DNA from: Malaya genurostris
Taxonomy: Eukaryota; Arthropoda; Insecta; Diptera; Culicidae
Assembly (NCBI RefSeq): GCF_030247185.1
Contig: NC_080571.1
Span: 168,497,421 to 168,561,420, forward strand
DNA length: 64,000 bases
Direction of reading: 5' to 3'
Shown here piece after piece: positions 21,599-31,789 of this stretch. The notes below the pieces were generated by a model, which worked only from the letters and a program-made list of their open reading frames with translations, was not told where the DNA came from and made no database searches. The position numbers and the translations under genes are program-made. Position 1 is the stretch's first letter, and each line of letters begins with the position of its first letter.

Positions 21599-22254
21599 TC
21601 GCTGAAAGAAGGGGCCATTTTACAGTCAACTGTTTCAAAAACGTCTCAGCTACGGGTACAAAGGTCGTCAAAATACCTTTCAAGGGGTCAGAGATATTGA
21701 AAGTTTTAAAAATCCAGTCCACTACATCAGAGAATTTAATAAATCCAGCATTTGGTTGATTCTTTGACTGGTCTTTAGGGGCAATTGAGTTTTTGTTTGT
21801 CTTAGGAAGTGTTGGAAACTCCTTATCAGATCTCAGTTTTTCTAGATCAGGAGCTATTCTTTGCTTCGGTGTTTTACTAACACTACCATTAGCTGTTACT
21901 TTTGGAGGCCCCTCAAGGGCCACCTTCGAACCCTTACTAGGTAGCTTATGAGAGGAAATATTTCTCCTTTTCCTGTTGCTACGAGGGATGGCCGAAGATG
22001 TGCCTTCGAGAGGGTCGTCTGAATCGCACTCGTCTGTTGACAAGCAAGCATAGGGATTTGCAGATGGGCTTGGTGGTGTAGCACTCTTTAGCATTTCTGC
22101 AAATGTGCGCTTGGAGCGTTCCCTCAAAGAGTGCTTTAGCTTATCTCCACGCAATTTGTAGGTGGGACATGCTGAGAGATCATGCGGACCCTCACTGCAG
22201 TAAAGACACTTTTCAATGTCTCTTCCGCAAGAGCCATCCGCATGACGCTCTCCC
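21579..22254 (-). pseudogene. LINE ORF1, C-terminal part
   Basis: RNA-binding Gag-like ORF1 of the LINE, truncated at its 5' end. It begins within the element at about ERHADGSCGRDIEKCLYC. A CCHC knuckle with spacing C-x2-C-x4-H-x4-C is visible in CLYCSEGPHDLSACP. Next come a Ser/Pro/Lys-rich middle and a hydrophobic C-terminal segment ending SAIVSFDG. The frame is open at the 5' break and runs on in frame into gypsy-B Pol linker sequence up to ATG 22628, making a 349-codon chimera by accident of insertion. It overlaps the ORF2 start. Confidence 0.85.
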
Positions 22255-22267
22255 TGCTTCTGTATCT

Positions 22268-22628
22268 GTATCGGAAATCTGTATTGCCGTTTGTTGATAG
22301 GCACGTTTGACGTTGTCTCAATTTCGTGCACTGCCGCATCAGTGATAGTTAATTTATCCCCCTTCAGATAGAATACATCGCTATGTGATGCCATAATTTT
22401 CTCAATATCCTTAAAATTTTCTCTTTTGAGATGATTCATATTTAGTGATTCTAATACTTTTTCCGTTCGGTCTCGACCAGTTGTTTGACCGTATCGTTTA
22501 TTTTCCGTAAGAATTACGTCTTGATATGAATCTAAATCAAGGAAAAATTTGTCTTCCTCGTCACACTCTCCGCCTATAAAATCTTTTTCTTTTTCATGAG
22601 TAATATTAGTCCCACAACGTGGAAGCAT
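22268..22628 (-). pseudogene. Gypsy-B linker and RT N-terminus
   Basis: Continuation of gypsy-B Pol on the 5' side of the LINE. It contains the acidic linker (GGECDEEDKFFLDLDSYQD), the KGDKLTITDAAVHEIETTSN block and INKRQYRFP, after which homology stops at the LINE target duplication. It corresponds to gypsy-A 9216-9570 and gypsy-C 54610-54970. The frame has no stop here, but an in-frame TAA at 22635 separates it from the protease frame upstream. Confidence 0.85.
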
Positions 22629-22634
22629 GCTATC

Positions 22635-23742
22635 TTAACGATCGTCGTTTTTATGTACATCATAGTTGTTCTGATACGAGGCATTAATGTTATCATTTTT
22701 ATTCACGTGCTTTTTATTCACTTCATATTTATTATGCTTCGCTAAACTGCCCTCCAAGACTTCAGCATTTACGATAATTACTTCATTTTTGCCACTTTTT
22801 CCATCCGCTTTAATATGTTTTTCGGATGTCCTATTTCTACTTGGAGATTTTTCTATTTCGTCTAATATTTTTCCCATATTTAGCTTGTCTAGCCGTATCT
22901 CTGTTTGTTTATTAGTGCCCTTTGGCGAATGTCTGTGTACCCTCTCCTGCGTGGGCTCTCTACCCTGTACTAAATATAATGATCCTCTTGGGCAAGGTCT
23001 CACTTTCGTGCTGAACTCTATAGGTTCTTCTTGCATGTATATTATCCCGTTTTTGTTATCCAAACTCGTGACGTATCTATTTATGAATTCCATCGAACCC
23101 CAATTCTTCGACTACGTCAAATTTCACTTTTAGATTTACGTCTTGGATTATAAATTCTGCCTCGGTTGTACCTAGACTTACCCGCGGGATGTTTACCACC
23201 CCCGTATAACGTATTCGCTCTTGTCCGTTTATCTTACCCGAGCTTATTTCCTCTGCACATTTTCTACTGATTAAGTTGGAACTGGCCCCCGTATCGATTA
23301 GAAATTTCTTTCTTATATATGGGTTAGCTGTAGACCTCAATTCAATCTGATATGCATTGAACCAATTTCTAGTCATTACTTGACGTGTGGTTCCTGACTT
23401 CCTTTCTTCTCGGATGCGTTTTTGATTTACTGACCCGAGATTCGTCTTGGCTGCCTCTTGCTGTCTCATTTCTAGCATCATATTCGTGATTTGTCCGACT
23501 TGATTTCTCAACTGTGAATAATATTGAGGGGTGCTCGGTCCTCTATTCACTCGAATGACCCCTTGTTTAGGTTTTTCTGTAGTTGTTGTAGTTGTTACAG
23601 TTGCTATCTCGATTGTTTTGGCGTTCCTGCCGGTACGAGCGCTCCGCTGTTTCGTAATTGTTCCAATTATTCTGGCCTCCGCTTTGTGTATGGGTATTTT
23701 GTGGTTGGTGCCCATACATTCGTTGTTGATTTTCTCTCTCAT
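22635..23742 (-). pseudogene. Gypsy-B retropepsin and downstream linker
   Basis: The protease active site FLIDTGASSNLISRKCAEE and flap-side sequence lie in frame 23742-23077. A frameshift at about 23085-23095 moves the remainder, including the FINRYVTSLDNKNG block and the linker with EKSPSRNRTSEKH, into frame 23093-22635. The same gene in gypsy-A (8336-8890) reads through the frameshift point, so B carries a small indel in the conserved GILGMEF motif. As in A there is one DTG motif only, unlike gypsy-C. Confidence 0.87.
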
Positions 23743-24996
23743 AATCTCTTCTTGTTAGTTGGTTACACGGTTCTTGTCGGAATGCCTGGTGTGATTCGCC
23801 ATAATGTCTCTGGTTGGACCCACCGCTTAATGCGTTATATTGCCGAGATGTAGTAGGCTCCTGGTTGTGTCTCATGGCCCTTGTCTGATGTGCTGCACCC
23901 CTATCTACACGTGGGTTTCTGAATCCTCCTCCTTGCGGGTACCTGTAATTTTGCCTCATACCGCTGTCCGCTGTAGTATTCGTATTGGTAAAGCTGTTCC
24001 TTTCTCTGTGGTTTCTTGTTTGCCTACTGTCGTTCCGTGAGCCAGAGATTTCCATGCATCTCAGTCTCTCTCCTAGGTTTAATAACCGCTCATATTCTAC
24101 GTGTTGCTCTTCGAGAAAGTCTAGTAATTCTCCCAGAGCCATGTTTCTTTGTCCCTGGGCCGTTCTCCTGAGATCATCGTTTCTCAGGCCTGCTATGCAA
24201 TGCAACCTCAAATTCTTATCTAATGCGCTGTTTCCTTGGACGCCTTCATTATATAGGTCTATATGTTCCTTTATTTTCATTACGCGTTTTTTGTATGACT
24301 TATAAGATTCTCGCGGGTTTTGTCTTAAAGTCTCCATATCTGCTAACACATTTTTGATTTTAATCACCTCACCGAATTCTCTTACTAAATTTGCTTTTGT
24401 CTCCGGCCAAGTTTCGGCTCTGATTTTTAATATGCTGTTTGCCGCTTTTCCCTTAAGTTTCAATAAAACGACATAAATTAGCTCATTGTGCGGCATACCT
24501 TTCGGTATCTCATCCGCAAAATGCTCTATGTGATATAGGAACGCATTAAGCTCATTAAATGACCCATGAATATCCGGTATGCACTGAATGGCCTCGGTTT
24601 TTGGGACTCTTCGTAATCGTTGTTATTCTCAATAGCTGAATGCACTATTTGACGCTGTGATATGTTATGTTTTGTACTCCCTTCTTCCGATATACTTCTG
24701 TGCCGCCCGGTAGGGCGATCTTGTTTGGTTTCTATAACGATTGATTCGCTTAGGATTTTCGATGCTGCCTCATATTTTGTTCGCACGACGTTATAAAGGT
24801 CTGTTAGTTTGTTCCATTCACTTACTGAGACCCGAAATTCGTAACCTTCGATCAGTTGTTCGAATTCGGCGAAGGCTTCCTTAAGTGTTTCCTTCTTGGT
24901 TAGGATCCCTTGTAATGATCTTTCTCTAGTCTTATTTTTGTATAAATTCTTGTATTCGTGTGCAATATACTCGCCTATTTCTTCTAGTCTTGACAT
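23567..24996 (-). pseudogene. Gypsy-B Gag
   Basis: Gag of gypsy-B, starting MSRLEEIGEYIAHEYKNLYK at ATG 24996. It is collinear with gypsy-A Gag, including the HFADE.P / YVVLLKLKGKAANSILKIRAET and RLHCIAGLRNDDLRRT blocks, and it keeps a capsid segment that looks disturbed in A. One frameshift near 24600-24615 separates frame 24996-24526 from frame 24496-23567. The C-terminal tail is Asn, Gln and Arg rich, with no CCHC knuckle. It overlaps the protease frame by about 175 bp. Confidence 0.87.
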
Positions 24997-26090
24997 CTGC
25001 GAACGTCTTTGTTAATTTGGCTCAATACCTTCTTCGTTGTAAACATCTAGAAACATTTCCCTTCGTTTGCGGGTGATCGCTATTGCTCGCCCCGCGTGAG
25101 TCATACCATAATCAAAGTCAATGTCGGTTTATTGTTATTATTGTTATATACCGCTTCTTTTCCCCGTGCTATGTTCTTATTTCGGTTGCCCGACTTCTAG
25201 CCGCAAATATGGCCGCGATTGTTTTGGTGTGTTACCTAGCAACACATTTTGCTATAGACTCCGCCCATACGGGTTGGTTCACCACCGTTTTAAATATATA
25301 TACTTCGTGGCATTCACTCCTGGTGCCTAGCTCGCTGACTTGCTTCGTTATGTCAGACGGCTAGTTTTGCTTAATCGCAAAATGATGCGTCAAATTACCG
25401 ATTCCTTCGCTCATACACGTGAGGTTCGGTTGGTCACCTTGACCTTATAATCATAACACCAGTACTAACTGTTAAGCTGGTCGTGATATTCGTGTTTTTT
25501 TCAACGAAGGCAAAAAAAATCTTCTTAAGCCTACATGCTAGTATGGCCACTTTTGTAAGTATTATCGCGGTGTTGTTGTATTTTTTCAACACATGCGCTC
25601 GTATTGACCGTGGTCAAAACGTAAACAAATCAACTGTGAGCGTAATCCATACGTCCGCAGTTTTCAAGGAAACGTGAACAAAATTATGGCTTGCCAAATG
25701 ACTCAACAACGGAATGTATATAACTGTTCTAGAAACCCGCTGCAGGCATGAGAAAAAAGTTCTGATATCGTTTACCAGTTGATGGATTGTGTGTAATGGA
25801 GTTAGAAAAATATAATTGGTCATTGTGAGCGCGAGTTAAACAAATCAGAAAAATTTTCGCGCTAATGCCATCCTAATAGATTATCCTTGCATTTTGCTTT
25901 CTAATAATTTAGCGCTCACAATAAGTGGCAACATTCGATTATGGGTAATTTCTTTTAAACAATTAAGTAATCAGAAAAATAATGGAGACTCACCATACTA
26001 ATACTGTTTCGCCCAACATCCTCAACTTCGAATTCGTCTCTAGTACTCCTGGCGTATCCTTGCTGAGCGTACCTCGAAAAGGATCTTTTT
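24997..26090 (-). other. Gypsy-B leader
   Basis: Untranslated leader, collinear with parts of the gypsy-A leader and including a shared GACCGTGGTCA motif (25604 region). At 26090 it joins the truncated LTR directly: the LTR 3' part and the primer-binding site are missing. No gene. Confidence 0.7.
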
Positions 26091-26494
26091 GAAACTTAAC
26101 TCCCTGAATTAATTTGTCTACGGGTCGACTCCCGAGACTAACGCCTATTTACCGCACTCTGTAAAACTGAACTGGATTCTAACTCTTCCCAACTATGGGT
26201 TTTAAGCTCCTAACATTTACTTTCGGGTGAAGCCCGAAGATTTTAGTACAAGCCGAGCTTGTGATTTCAAGTAGAAAGTCCATCCGATTTTCTCCCGAAG
26301 TTCTACCGGAAGTCGAGATCACTGTCTTTAGGCCAGAGGCAGTGACTAGTGTCCGTGAAAATAATAGCTTTGTTTTTACAACATTGCTGCGCTGACTAAT
26401 GCCCGGAACAGTTTATGGTTTTATAACAAAGTTTCTTAAACATCGTTGCGATGACTAATGTTCGAAAATATGCACGCTTCTATAACAAAGTTTA
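26091..26494 (-). repeat. Gypsy-B 5' LTR, truncated at both ends
   Basis: 404 bp matching the gypsy-B 3' LTR (10366-10730 region and beyond), from GAAACTTAACTCCC to CTATAACAAAGTTTA. Compared with 9802-10847 it lacks about 560 bp on its left (LTR 3' part) and about 100 bp on its right (LTR 5' end). The right edge joins gypsy-A RT sequence at 26495. Confidence 0.85.
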
Positions 26495-26872
26495 CGAAAA
26501 CTTACGCAAAGTTTTAGATGCTCTCCTTCGACATAATCTAAAAATCCAGGTAAATGCCAAATTTTGAAAAATGAAATAAAGTATTTAGGACATGTAATTG
26601 ACAAAGAAGGAATTCGTCCTATGGAGGACAATATAAAAACAATAAAAGAGATGGCGGCACCAAAAACAGTCAAAGGTGTTTTTTTAGGAACAGTAAATTT
26701 CTATGGAAAATTCATACCTCACATCGCAGAGAAACGTAAACCTTTGAACGATCTCTTGCGAAAGAAACATTCTTTCGCAAGAGATCGTTCAAAGGTTTAC
26801 GTTTCTCTGCGATGTGAGGTACTTGGACAGAAGAGTGTCAAAAATCTTTTGAGGAATTGCGGAATTTTTTAA
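26495..26872 (+). pseudogene. Gypsy-A RT thumb, after gypsy-B
   Basis: Gypsy-A Pol resumes in the RT thumb (ENLRKVLDAL-like sequence), then IKYLGHVIDKEGIRPMEDN and FLGTVNFYGKFIPHIAEKRKPLNDLLRK. The palm with YLDD, present in gypsy-C at 54150 and gypsy-B at 16960, is not found on either side of gypsy-B, so it was deleted. A small frameshift lies near 26560. From 26767 the sequence turns into an inverted copy of itself (listed separately), and the translated product becomes non-homologous until about 26825. Confidence 0.87.
26716..26820. repeat. Perfect 51-bp inverted duplication
   Basis: The left arm 26716-26766 and right arm 26770-26820 are exact reverse complements with only ACA between them. 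The left arm is ordinary gypsy Pol sequence (as in gypsy-C 53836-53890 in reverse complement). The right arm replaces a few bases of the normal sequence, and the normal sequence resumes with ACTTGGACAGAAGAGTGTC. This looks like a replication or reverse-transcription template switch and would form a very stable hairpin. Confidence 0.92.
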
Positions 26873-27397
26873 CTTCTGACACACTGTCAGTTAGACCGAA
26901 CTATAAAGATACGTTCGTGATCACGACAGATGCAAGCGAGTACGCTATTGGAGCAGTACTCTCGAATGAAAAATCGATCGACAGGCCTATTTCTTATGCA
27001 AGCAGAGGTCTAGTAGGTGCTGAAAGAAAATACCATACGATTGAAAAAGAGCCATCGTATGGCAGTGAACCGCTTCAAACATTTTATTTACAATCAGAGA
27101 TTTATTGTATACACTGATCATAGACCGCTGATTTCAATATGGCATCTAAAAGAAACTTCGCCTACGCTAACGCGTCTACGTCTGAAACTTCAAGGGTTGG
27201 AAATGGACATTCGCTATAAACAAGGCAAAGACAATGTTGTGGCAGACTTTTTATCCAGACTGCCCGAACAGGCCGAGTCCTTACACTTTATTTCAATAGT
27301 CACTAGACAGCAAAAGCGCCAACAGCAGCAAGCAGAAAAAATGAACTTGCGAAGCGGAAAGACGCGGAAAATAAAAAAACTTCCCCAAAACAACTGA
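26821..27397 (+). pseudogene. Gypsy-A RNaseH region
   Basis: Two frames. Frame 26857-27117 holds the proximal RNaseH with FVITTDASEYAIGAVLSNEK and SYASRGLVGAERKYHTIEKE. Frame 27017-27397 holds the distal part, with IVYTDHRPLISIWHL and GKDNVVADFLSRLPEQ. About 20 bp encoding the LLAIAWA segment are missing near 27050, causing the frame change; gypsy-B has a larger deletion at the same place. After the domain, the Lys/Glu-rich linker frays in another frameshift near 27340. Confidence 0.87.
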
Positions 27398-27546
27398 AAG
27401 ACGAATCAGGCAGGTTTACGTTATTTAAAAATAAACAAAATACAGAATGGAACCCGCACATGGACGGATTAGAAAACATCAATTTTGGATGGGACGAAAA
27501 GGAAGATTTCGGAGCACTCTTATATTTCGAAGAATATGAAATATGC

Positions 27547-27554
27547 ATAAATAA

Positions 27555-27585
<31 letters not shown>

Positions 27586-27587
27586 AA
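27547..27587. repeat. (AAAT)n microsatellite
   Basis: About ten AAAT units replacing the Pol linker that gypsy-B (15365-15970) still has at this position. Coding sequence resumes at about 27590 within the linker before integrase. Confidence 0.9.
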
Positions 27588-27619
27588 TTTCCACACTATA
27601 CGCACCGGAAAAAGACAGG

Positions 27620-28662
27620 ATGTGGGTGCCAGAAAAAGACCGCGAAACTACATTGAAAGAATTCCACGATGCTCCTCTAGGCGGACATGTTGGAAGTAAA
27701 CGAATGTTGAAAAGAATGAGTCCACTATTCCATTGGACTAATATGCGGAAGGATATTGAAAATTATGTTAAACAATGTAGCTCGTGCCAGAAAAACAAAA
27801 TCGGTCGAGCGAACAAAATTCCAATGAGAATTACCACGACATCGTCTGAACCGTTCGAGAAATTGTATATGGACATAGTGGTATTACCCGAGTCAGAATG
27901 GGAGAACAGATACGGACTTGTGATGCAAGACGATCTGACTAGATATTTAATTGTAGCACCGATGGAAAATCAAGAGAGTGCCACGGTTGCGCAAACTTTC
28001 GTGAATAATTATATATGTAAATATGGAACACCCGCCGAACTGGTAACCGATAATGGAACCAATTTTGTTAGTTCTCTTATGAAAAATGTATGTAAAATTT
28101 CAAAAATTAAAAAAATTACTACAAGTACATATAAGCAAACTTGGTGGAACGATCGAATAGTGAACTGAAAACCTATTTAAGACAATACGTAGGTAACGAA
28201 CCGAAAACATGGGATCAATTACTCCCATTCTTCAGTTTCGAATATAATACCACTGTAAATTCCTCAACGAGTTATACACCGTTTGAATTATTATACGGAA
28301 GACGGGTGAACATCCCAAACTCCGTCTACAAATTCTATAATGATGGTCTCTACTATGAGGACTACGTCAATGAAATGCGATCTACATTTAAACGACTTCA
28401 CCATCAAGCCCGGGAGAATCTAATTGCGTCTAAACACAAGCGCAAAGAATTATATGATAAAAACTCCAACGAATGGCAGCCTAAGTGGGGAGACTTAGTG
28501 CTAGTAAAAGCCAATCCCACAGGCTTAGGACAAAAGTTACAATAACTTTGGAGAGGACCGTATGAAGTGGTCACTCTTCCTAGTGAGCAAACAACAACTA
28601 TAAAGAATGGGAATAGACTAGAAAAGGTTCACAATAACCGATTGAAAAAGTATACGGATTGA
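27620..28662 (+). pseudogene. Gypsy-A integrase and Pol C-terminus
   Basis: The HHCC zinc-binding domain runs from FHDAPLGGHVGSKRMLKRMS to CSSCQKNK. The core has Asp in LYMDIVVLP and Asp in LVTDNGTNF, in frame 27620-28168. A short deletion near 28125 (the HPQA segment of gypsy-B) shifts the frame just before the catalytic Glu, which falls in the next frame (28141-28545, VERSNSELKTYLRQ). That frame ends at a TAA at 28543-28545. Beyond the stop, the same frame still encodes the GPY-type end (LWRGPYEVV) and closes at TGA 28660-28662. Non-functional. Confidence 0.88.
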
Positions 28663-29967
28663 GGAACCGAACGTTAGCACCGAATACCGAGAAAAAAAAG
28701 AGAAGTAATAAAAAGATTCAAAATGTATACAAAGTAATACTTTAGAATAAACATATTGTATTAAGAGTTTTATCGGAAAACCAAATAAAAAAGAGATAAT
28801 AAGAAAAATATAAGGGAAACTAAAACCCTGAGAGTAATTGAAATAAGGAAGAATAGGATACAATTATAACAAGAACTAAAAGCAAATATTGTACAATGAT
28901 ACGTTGACGTAGGATGTATGGAAAAATCACCAAGAAGGGATGAACAACAGCGAAATATGTAAAATGAATCAATTCGAACTCGAGAAAAATAAATAAATGC
29001 AAGTAGAAGGATATTAAAACTGTTAAGACGGTAAAATAAATATGTCTTACAATGTTACGACCAGAATATCCTAGAAAGTGGGAAATTTTTTTTTAAGTAG
29101 CGTTTTAGTTGGGTCACCGAACATTCAAAGACAGACAGTCAGAACTGTTTTTTGGGTTTAACATAAGATTCGCTCTATGACTTAAACTTCAATACATTGG
29201 CTCAAATGATAATACAAGTACTGGTACATCAACTCCTTACTTTCGCTTCTCTGTAACAGAGGTATTGCATTCTTCGAACATTGATTCTCTGGTCTCTCAT
29301 CGCGATTCGAAAAATAAAAACCTTGTAATATTACATATTATAATATGTACATAAATGGAGCGTCGCATCTCACGTAAATATACGTTCAAGAACATGTACA
29401 AGAAATTCAATGAAATAAAAGAAAAACTACTGACTCGCGACCTAAAAGAGAATTGACAACAAAATAATAATAATAATAAAAAAAATCTTCAGCAGCGAAA
29501 TAATGCTAATAAGGTAACGGAAATCCAGGTTGGGTACGCACATTCCAAAAGTTGCAACAAACCGCCAAATATAAGCCAGGTGACCTTCACACAGTAATCG
29601 CAACCAAGTAAAGTGTCCACAACGGCACACAAAAAAAATAATAAAAACATACGACGTGCGCATGTCTTGCCGGCACAAGCAGAAAAATTCACTTGCAGTA
29701 AATTATGGGGCGCACAGCAGAAGGCAGAAGGAGGTTATGAAAAACACCAGTCACACGAAAAAGTACAGGCTCAACTCGATTCAGAAACACCTATGAAGCG
29801 TCTACCATGATACATGACATTCATGAGATGCGACGTTAACGTCGGAAAACATTATGACGCGTGACAATATAATCATGAAATATGCATGCAGATGAATGCG
29901 CGCGGCTAAGCATGGGCGGCGAAAACGCATTTTAGATTTTTAAGGATTATTAGTACCATTCCTTTTT
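28663..29967 (+). other. Gypsy-A spacer between pol and env
   Basis: About 1.3 kb of A-rich sequence without a supported gene. In errantivirus-type elements env is made from a spliced RNA whose acceptor lies in this kind of region; I see candidate pyrimidine-AG sites but none that is decisive. The small frames here have no domain signature. Confidence 0.55.
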
Positions 29968-31656
29968 TTGTACTATAATCTTAAGCAGAATTCTTTTATT
30001 AACAAATCCAAGAGTTTTCACGTTTGGAATGTGTCTGCTTGTATAAATTCCAGTACCATGACGGCTATCGGGGTATTAGGAGGAAACAGCGGAAGTTACG
30101 ATGGGAACCTCATGTTACAAAAGCTGGGGATAGCGCGAATGATGAGCGGATCATATGATGTTAGGGTGAAAGTAAATTTGGAAGAATTACTAACAATTAT
30201 GGACAGAACTAGACAGGGGGTACAGGCCCTGGTGGAGGACTGCAAAGCTGCACCAAGGACGATAGATCCTAGCCGGTGCAGGGAGTTAATTAAAATACTA
30301 GAGGAAGATAGCAAAGAAATATACGACCTCGGAGAAATGATAAGGAGACCGCCGAGGGGAAGGAAACGCCGAAGCGTGTGAAACGCGATAGGGCTAATGG
30401 ACTCGGAAGATAGGAGAAGAATGGATATGGACACAGATAGGCTAAGAGGCAATGAGGAAAAAATAAAAGAACTAACGTGTCAACAAACAGCAGTAGTCGA
30501 TTCAATTTATAACTTGGTGAATGAGTCAGTGCATCAGATAGATCTGAAGGCTATTGAAACATATCGAAAAGACGAAGAAATGAAAAACGAGGTTCTCAGG
30601 GACATGAACCAAACAGAATCAACAAGAGACTTATTGTTGATGGAAATAACAGCAATAAGAAAAGTAGTGGAATGGCGAAACATCGTACGGAGAATACGTC
30701 ATAGACAAATCCTTGAATTAAAAATCTTAGCCGGGGAGGCGGGAGCAATAGAAATAATAACGGAGCTAGCAGAACCCATGCAGTTGTTAAAAGAAATGGA
30801 GACACAGGGGAAAAGATCGACTGGAAATACAGACTTCCCGCGAACAGAAAACGGTTATTTAAGTTTGGAAATCTTTAATATGGCCAAAATCACACACATT
30901 TTTAATGAAAGAGGTATATTGAAAGTTAAACTAACTATACCACTGGTCACAAAAGCGGAGTTTACGACACTAAGGGGAGTAGTTATGCCGCGAATGCATG
31001 GTAATATAGTAACGCTAACACATCTGAAGAGAAACATAATAATGGTAGAGAAAAACAGGAGATGGGGATATGTCACAGATGACAAGACGTACAAAGGATG
31101 CAGAGACTATATTGGGACGAAGATATGTAATATGACTAAAATGGAAGGCAATCTAGAGACAAGCAGCGGGTGCCTAGCAAATAAGGTTTTTAAAGGAACG
31201 GCAAGGACCTGTGATGCCCGCGCACTCAGGTTAAATCATACAATGTGGTTCGAAACGGCGCGGCCAAATAGATGGGTATATGTGGCGCCAAGATCAACAG
31301 AAATTAATATAACGCAAACTAATGGCGAAGGAATTGAAAGAAAAGAAATATTAGGAGTGGGGACTATGGAATTGAAATGCGGCACGATGCTGAAAACAAG
31401 CGAGGTAATCATCAGACACCAGGCTAAAGAAGAAGCCGAGGAACCAATATACCTCAGAAAAATCTTGGAGGAGCCGATAGAACAATCTAAGCACAAAGAT
31501 ATACCGGTATTGGATAAAAAGAACATGCTCTATACGTTTATAAATAAAAAACGCCTCTTTGATATAGGAATAGACGTGAAAAAACTAAAGGAAACCACTG
31601 GAATACCCATGGATAAGCATAAGCACGATTATCATAATAAGCCTGAGCATAATTAG
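29968..31656 (+). pseudogene. env: Env-like glycoprotein gene, broken
   Basis: Third ORF of gypsy-A. The position after integrase and the general pattern fit the F-type Env of insect errantiviruses and baculoviruses, which mediates membrane fusion. The first part (29968-30381) ends in a basic cleavage-type motif, RGRKRR. An in-frame TGA at 30379-30381 follows two codons later. The frame then stays open from 30382 to 31656, with a charged coiled-coil-like region (IKELTCQQ...), several cysteines (CRDYIGTKICNM, SSGCLANKVF, RTCDAR, MELKCG) and NxT/S sites. No membrane helix lies in this frame. A hydrophobic Ile-rich stretch followed by a Cys-rich tail is present in the +1 frame at about 31620-31690, so a frameshift lies near the C-terminus. 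No clear signal peptide is visible. Non-functional as it stands. Confidence 0.72.
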
Positions 31657-31789
31657 TGGTTGTTCCTATTGTCATAAAGGAAAAATTTCATGCTGCAGTA
31701 GAACCAACGTGATCAGTAAAAACTTAAAAAGCAAAGATAGGCGAATATACGAGGTACCAATAGAGCTATGCGAAGTTAAGGTCGCCAAA

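Larger units (their letters stand above)
17400..22254 (-). mobile_element. I-superfamily LINE, 5' truncated
   Basis: A 4.85-kb non-LTR retrotransposon on the minus strand inside gypsy-B RT. The flanking repeats TGCTTCTATATCT (17387-17399) and TGCTTCTGTATCT (22255-22267) differ at one base and are the target duplication. The T run at 17400-17410 is the minus-strand A-rich tail. It contains the C-terminal part of ORF1 (22254-21579), an overlapping ORF2 (21598-18035) with endonuclease, RT and RNaseH, and a 3' UTR of about 635 bp. Presence of RNaseH and of the LPQGSCLSPLLYNFYV form of the RT motif points to the I superfamily. Truncation inside ORF1 is the usual outcome of incomplete reverse transcription. 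Confidence 0.92.
9802..26494 (-). mobile_element. Gypsy-B, nested Ty3/gypsy of the same family
   Basis: A minus-strand relative of gypsy-A lying inside the gypsy-A RT gene. Read on the minus strand it shows a truncated 5' LTR (26494-26091), a leader, gag (24996-23567), protease (23742-22635), RT (from 22628, interrupted by a LINE at 22254-17400, resuming 17387), RNaseH, integrase (15364-14444), a short env-tail remnant, a long 3' region, a polypurine tract and an intact-looking 3' LTR (10847-9802). The right end is ragged. About 100 bp of LTR, any target duplication and the gypsy-A YLDD segment are missing there, so a deletion followed the insertion. All genes contain frameshifts or stops. 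Confidence 0.9.

Noticed and set aside
9802..26494. Simple inversion of part of gypsy-A instead of a separate insertion
   Set aside because: The minus-strand segment has its own gag, protease, RT and integrase that duplicate those of gypsy-A and a distinct LTR subtype, so it is a second element and not an inverted part of the first.
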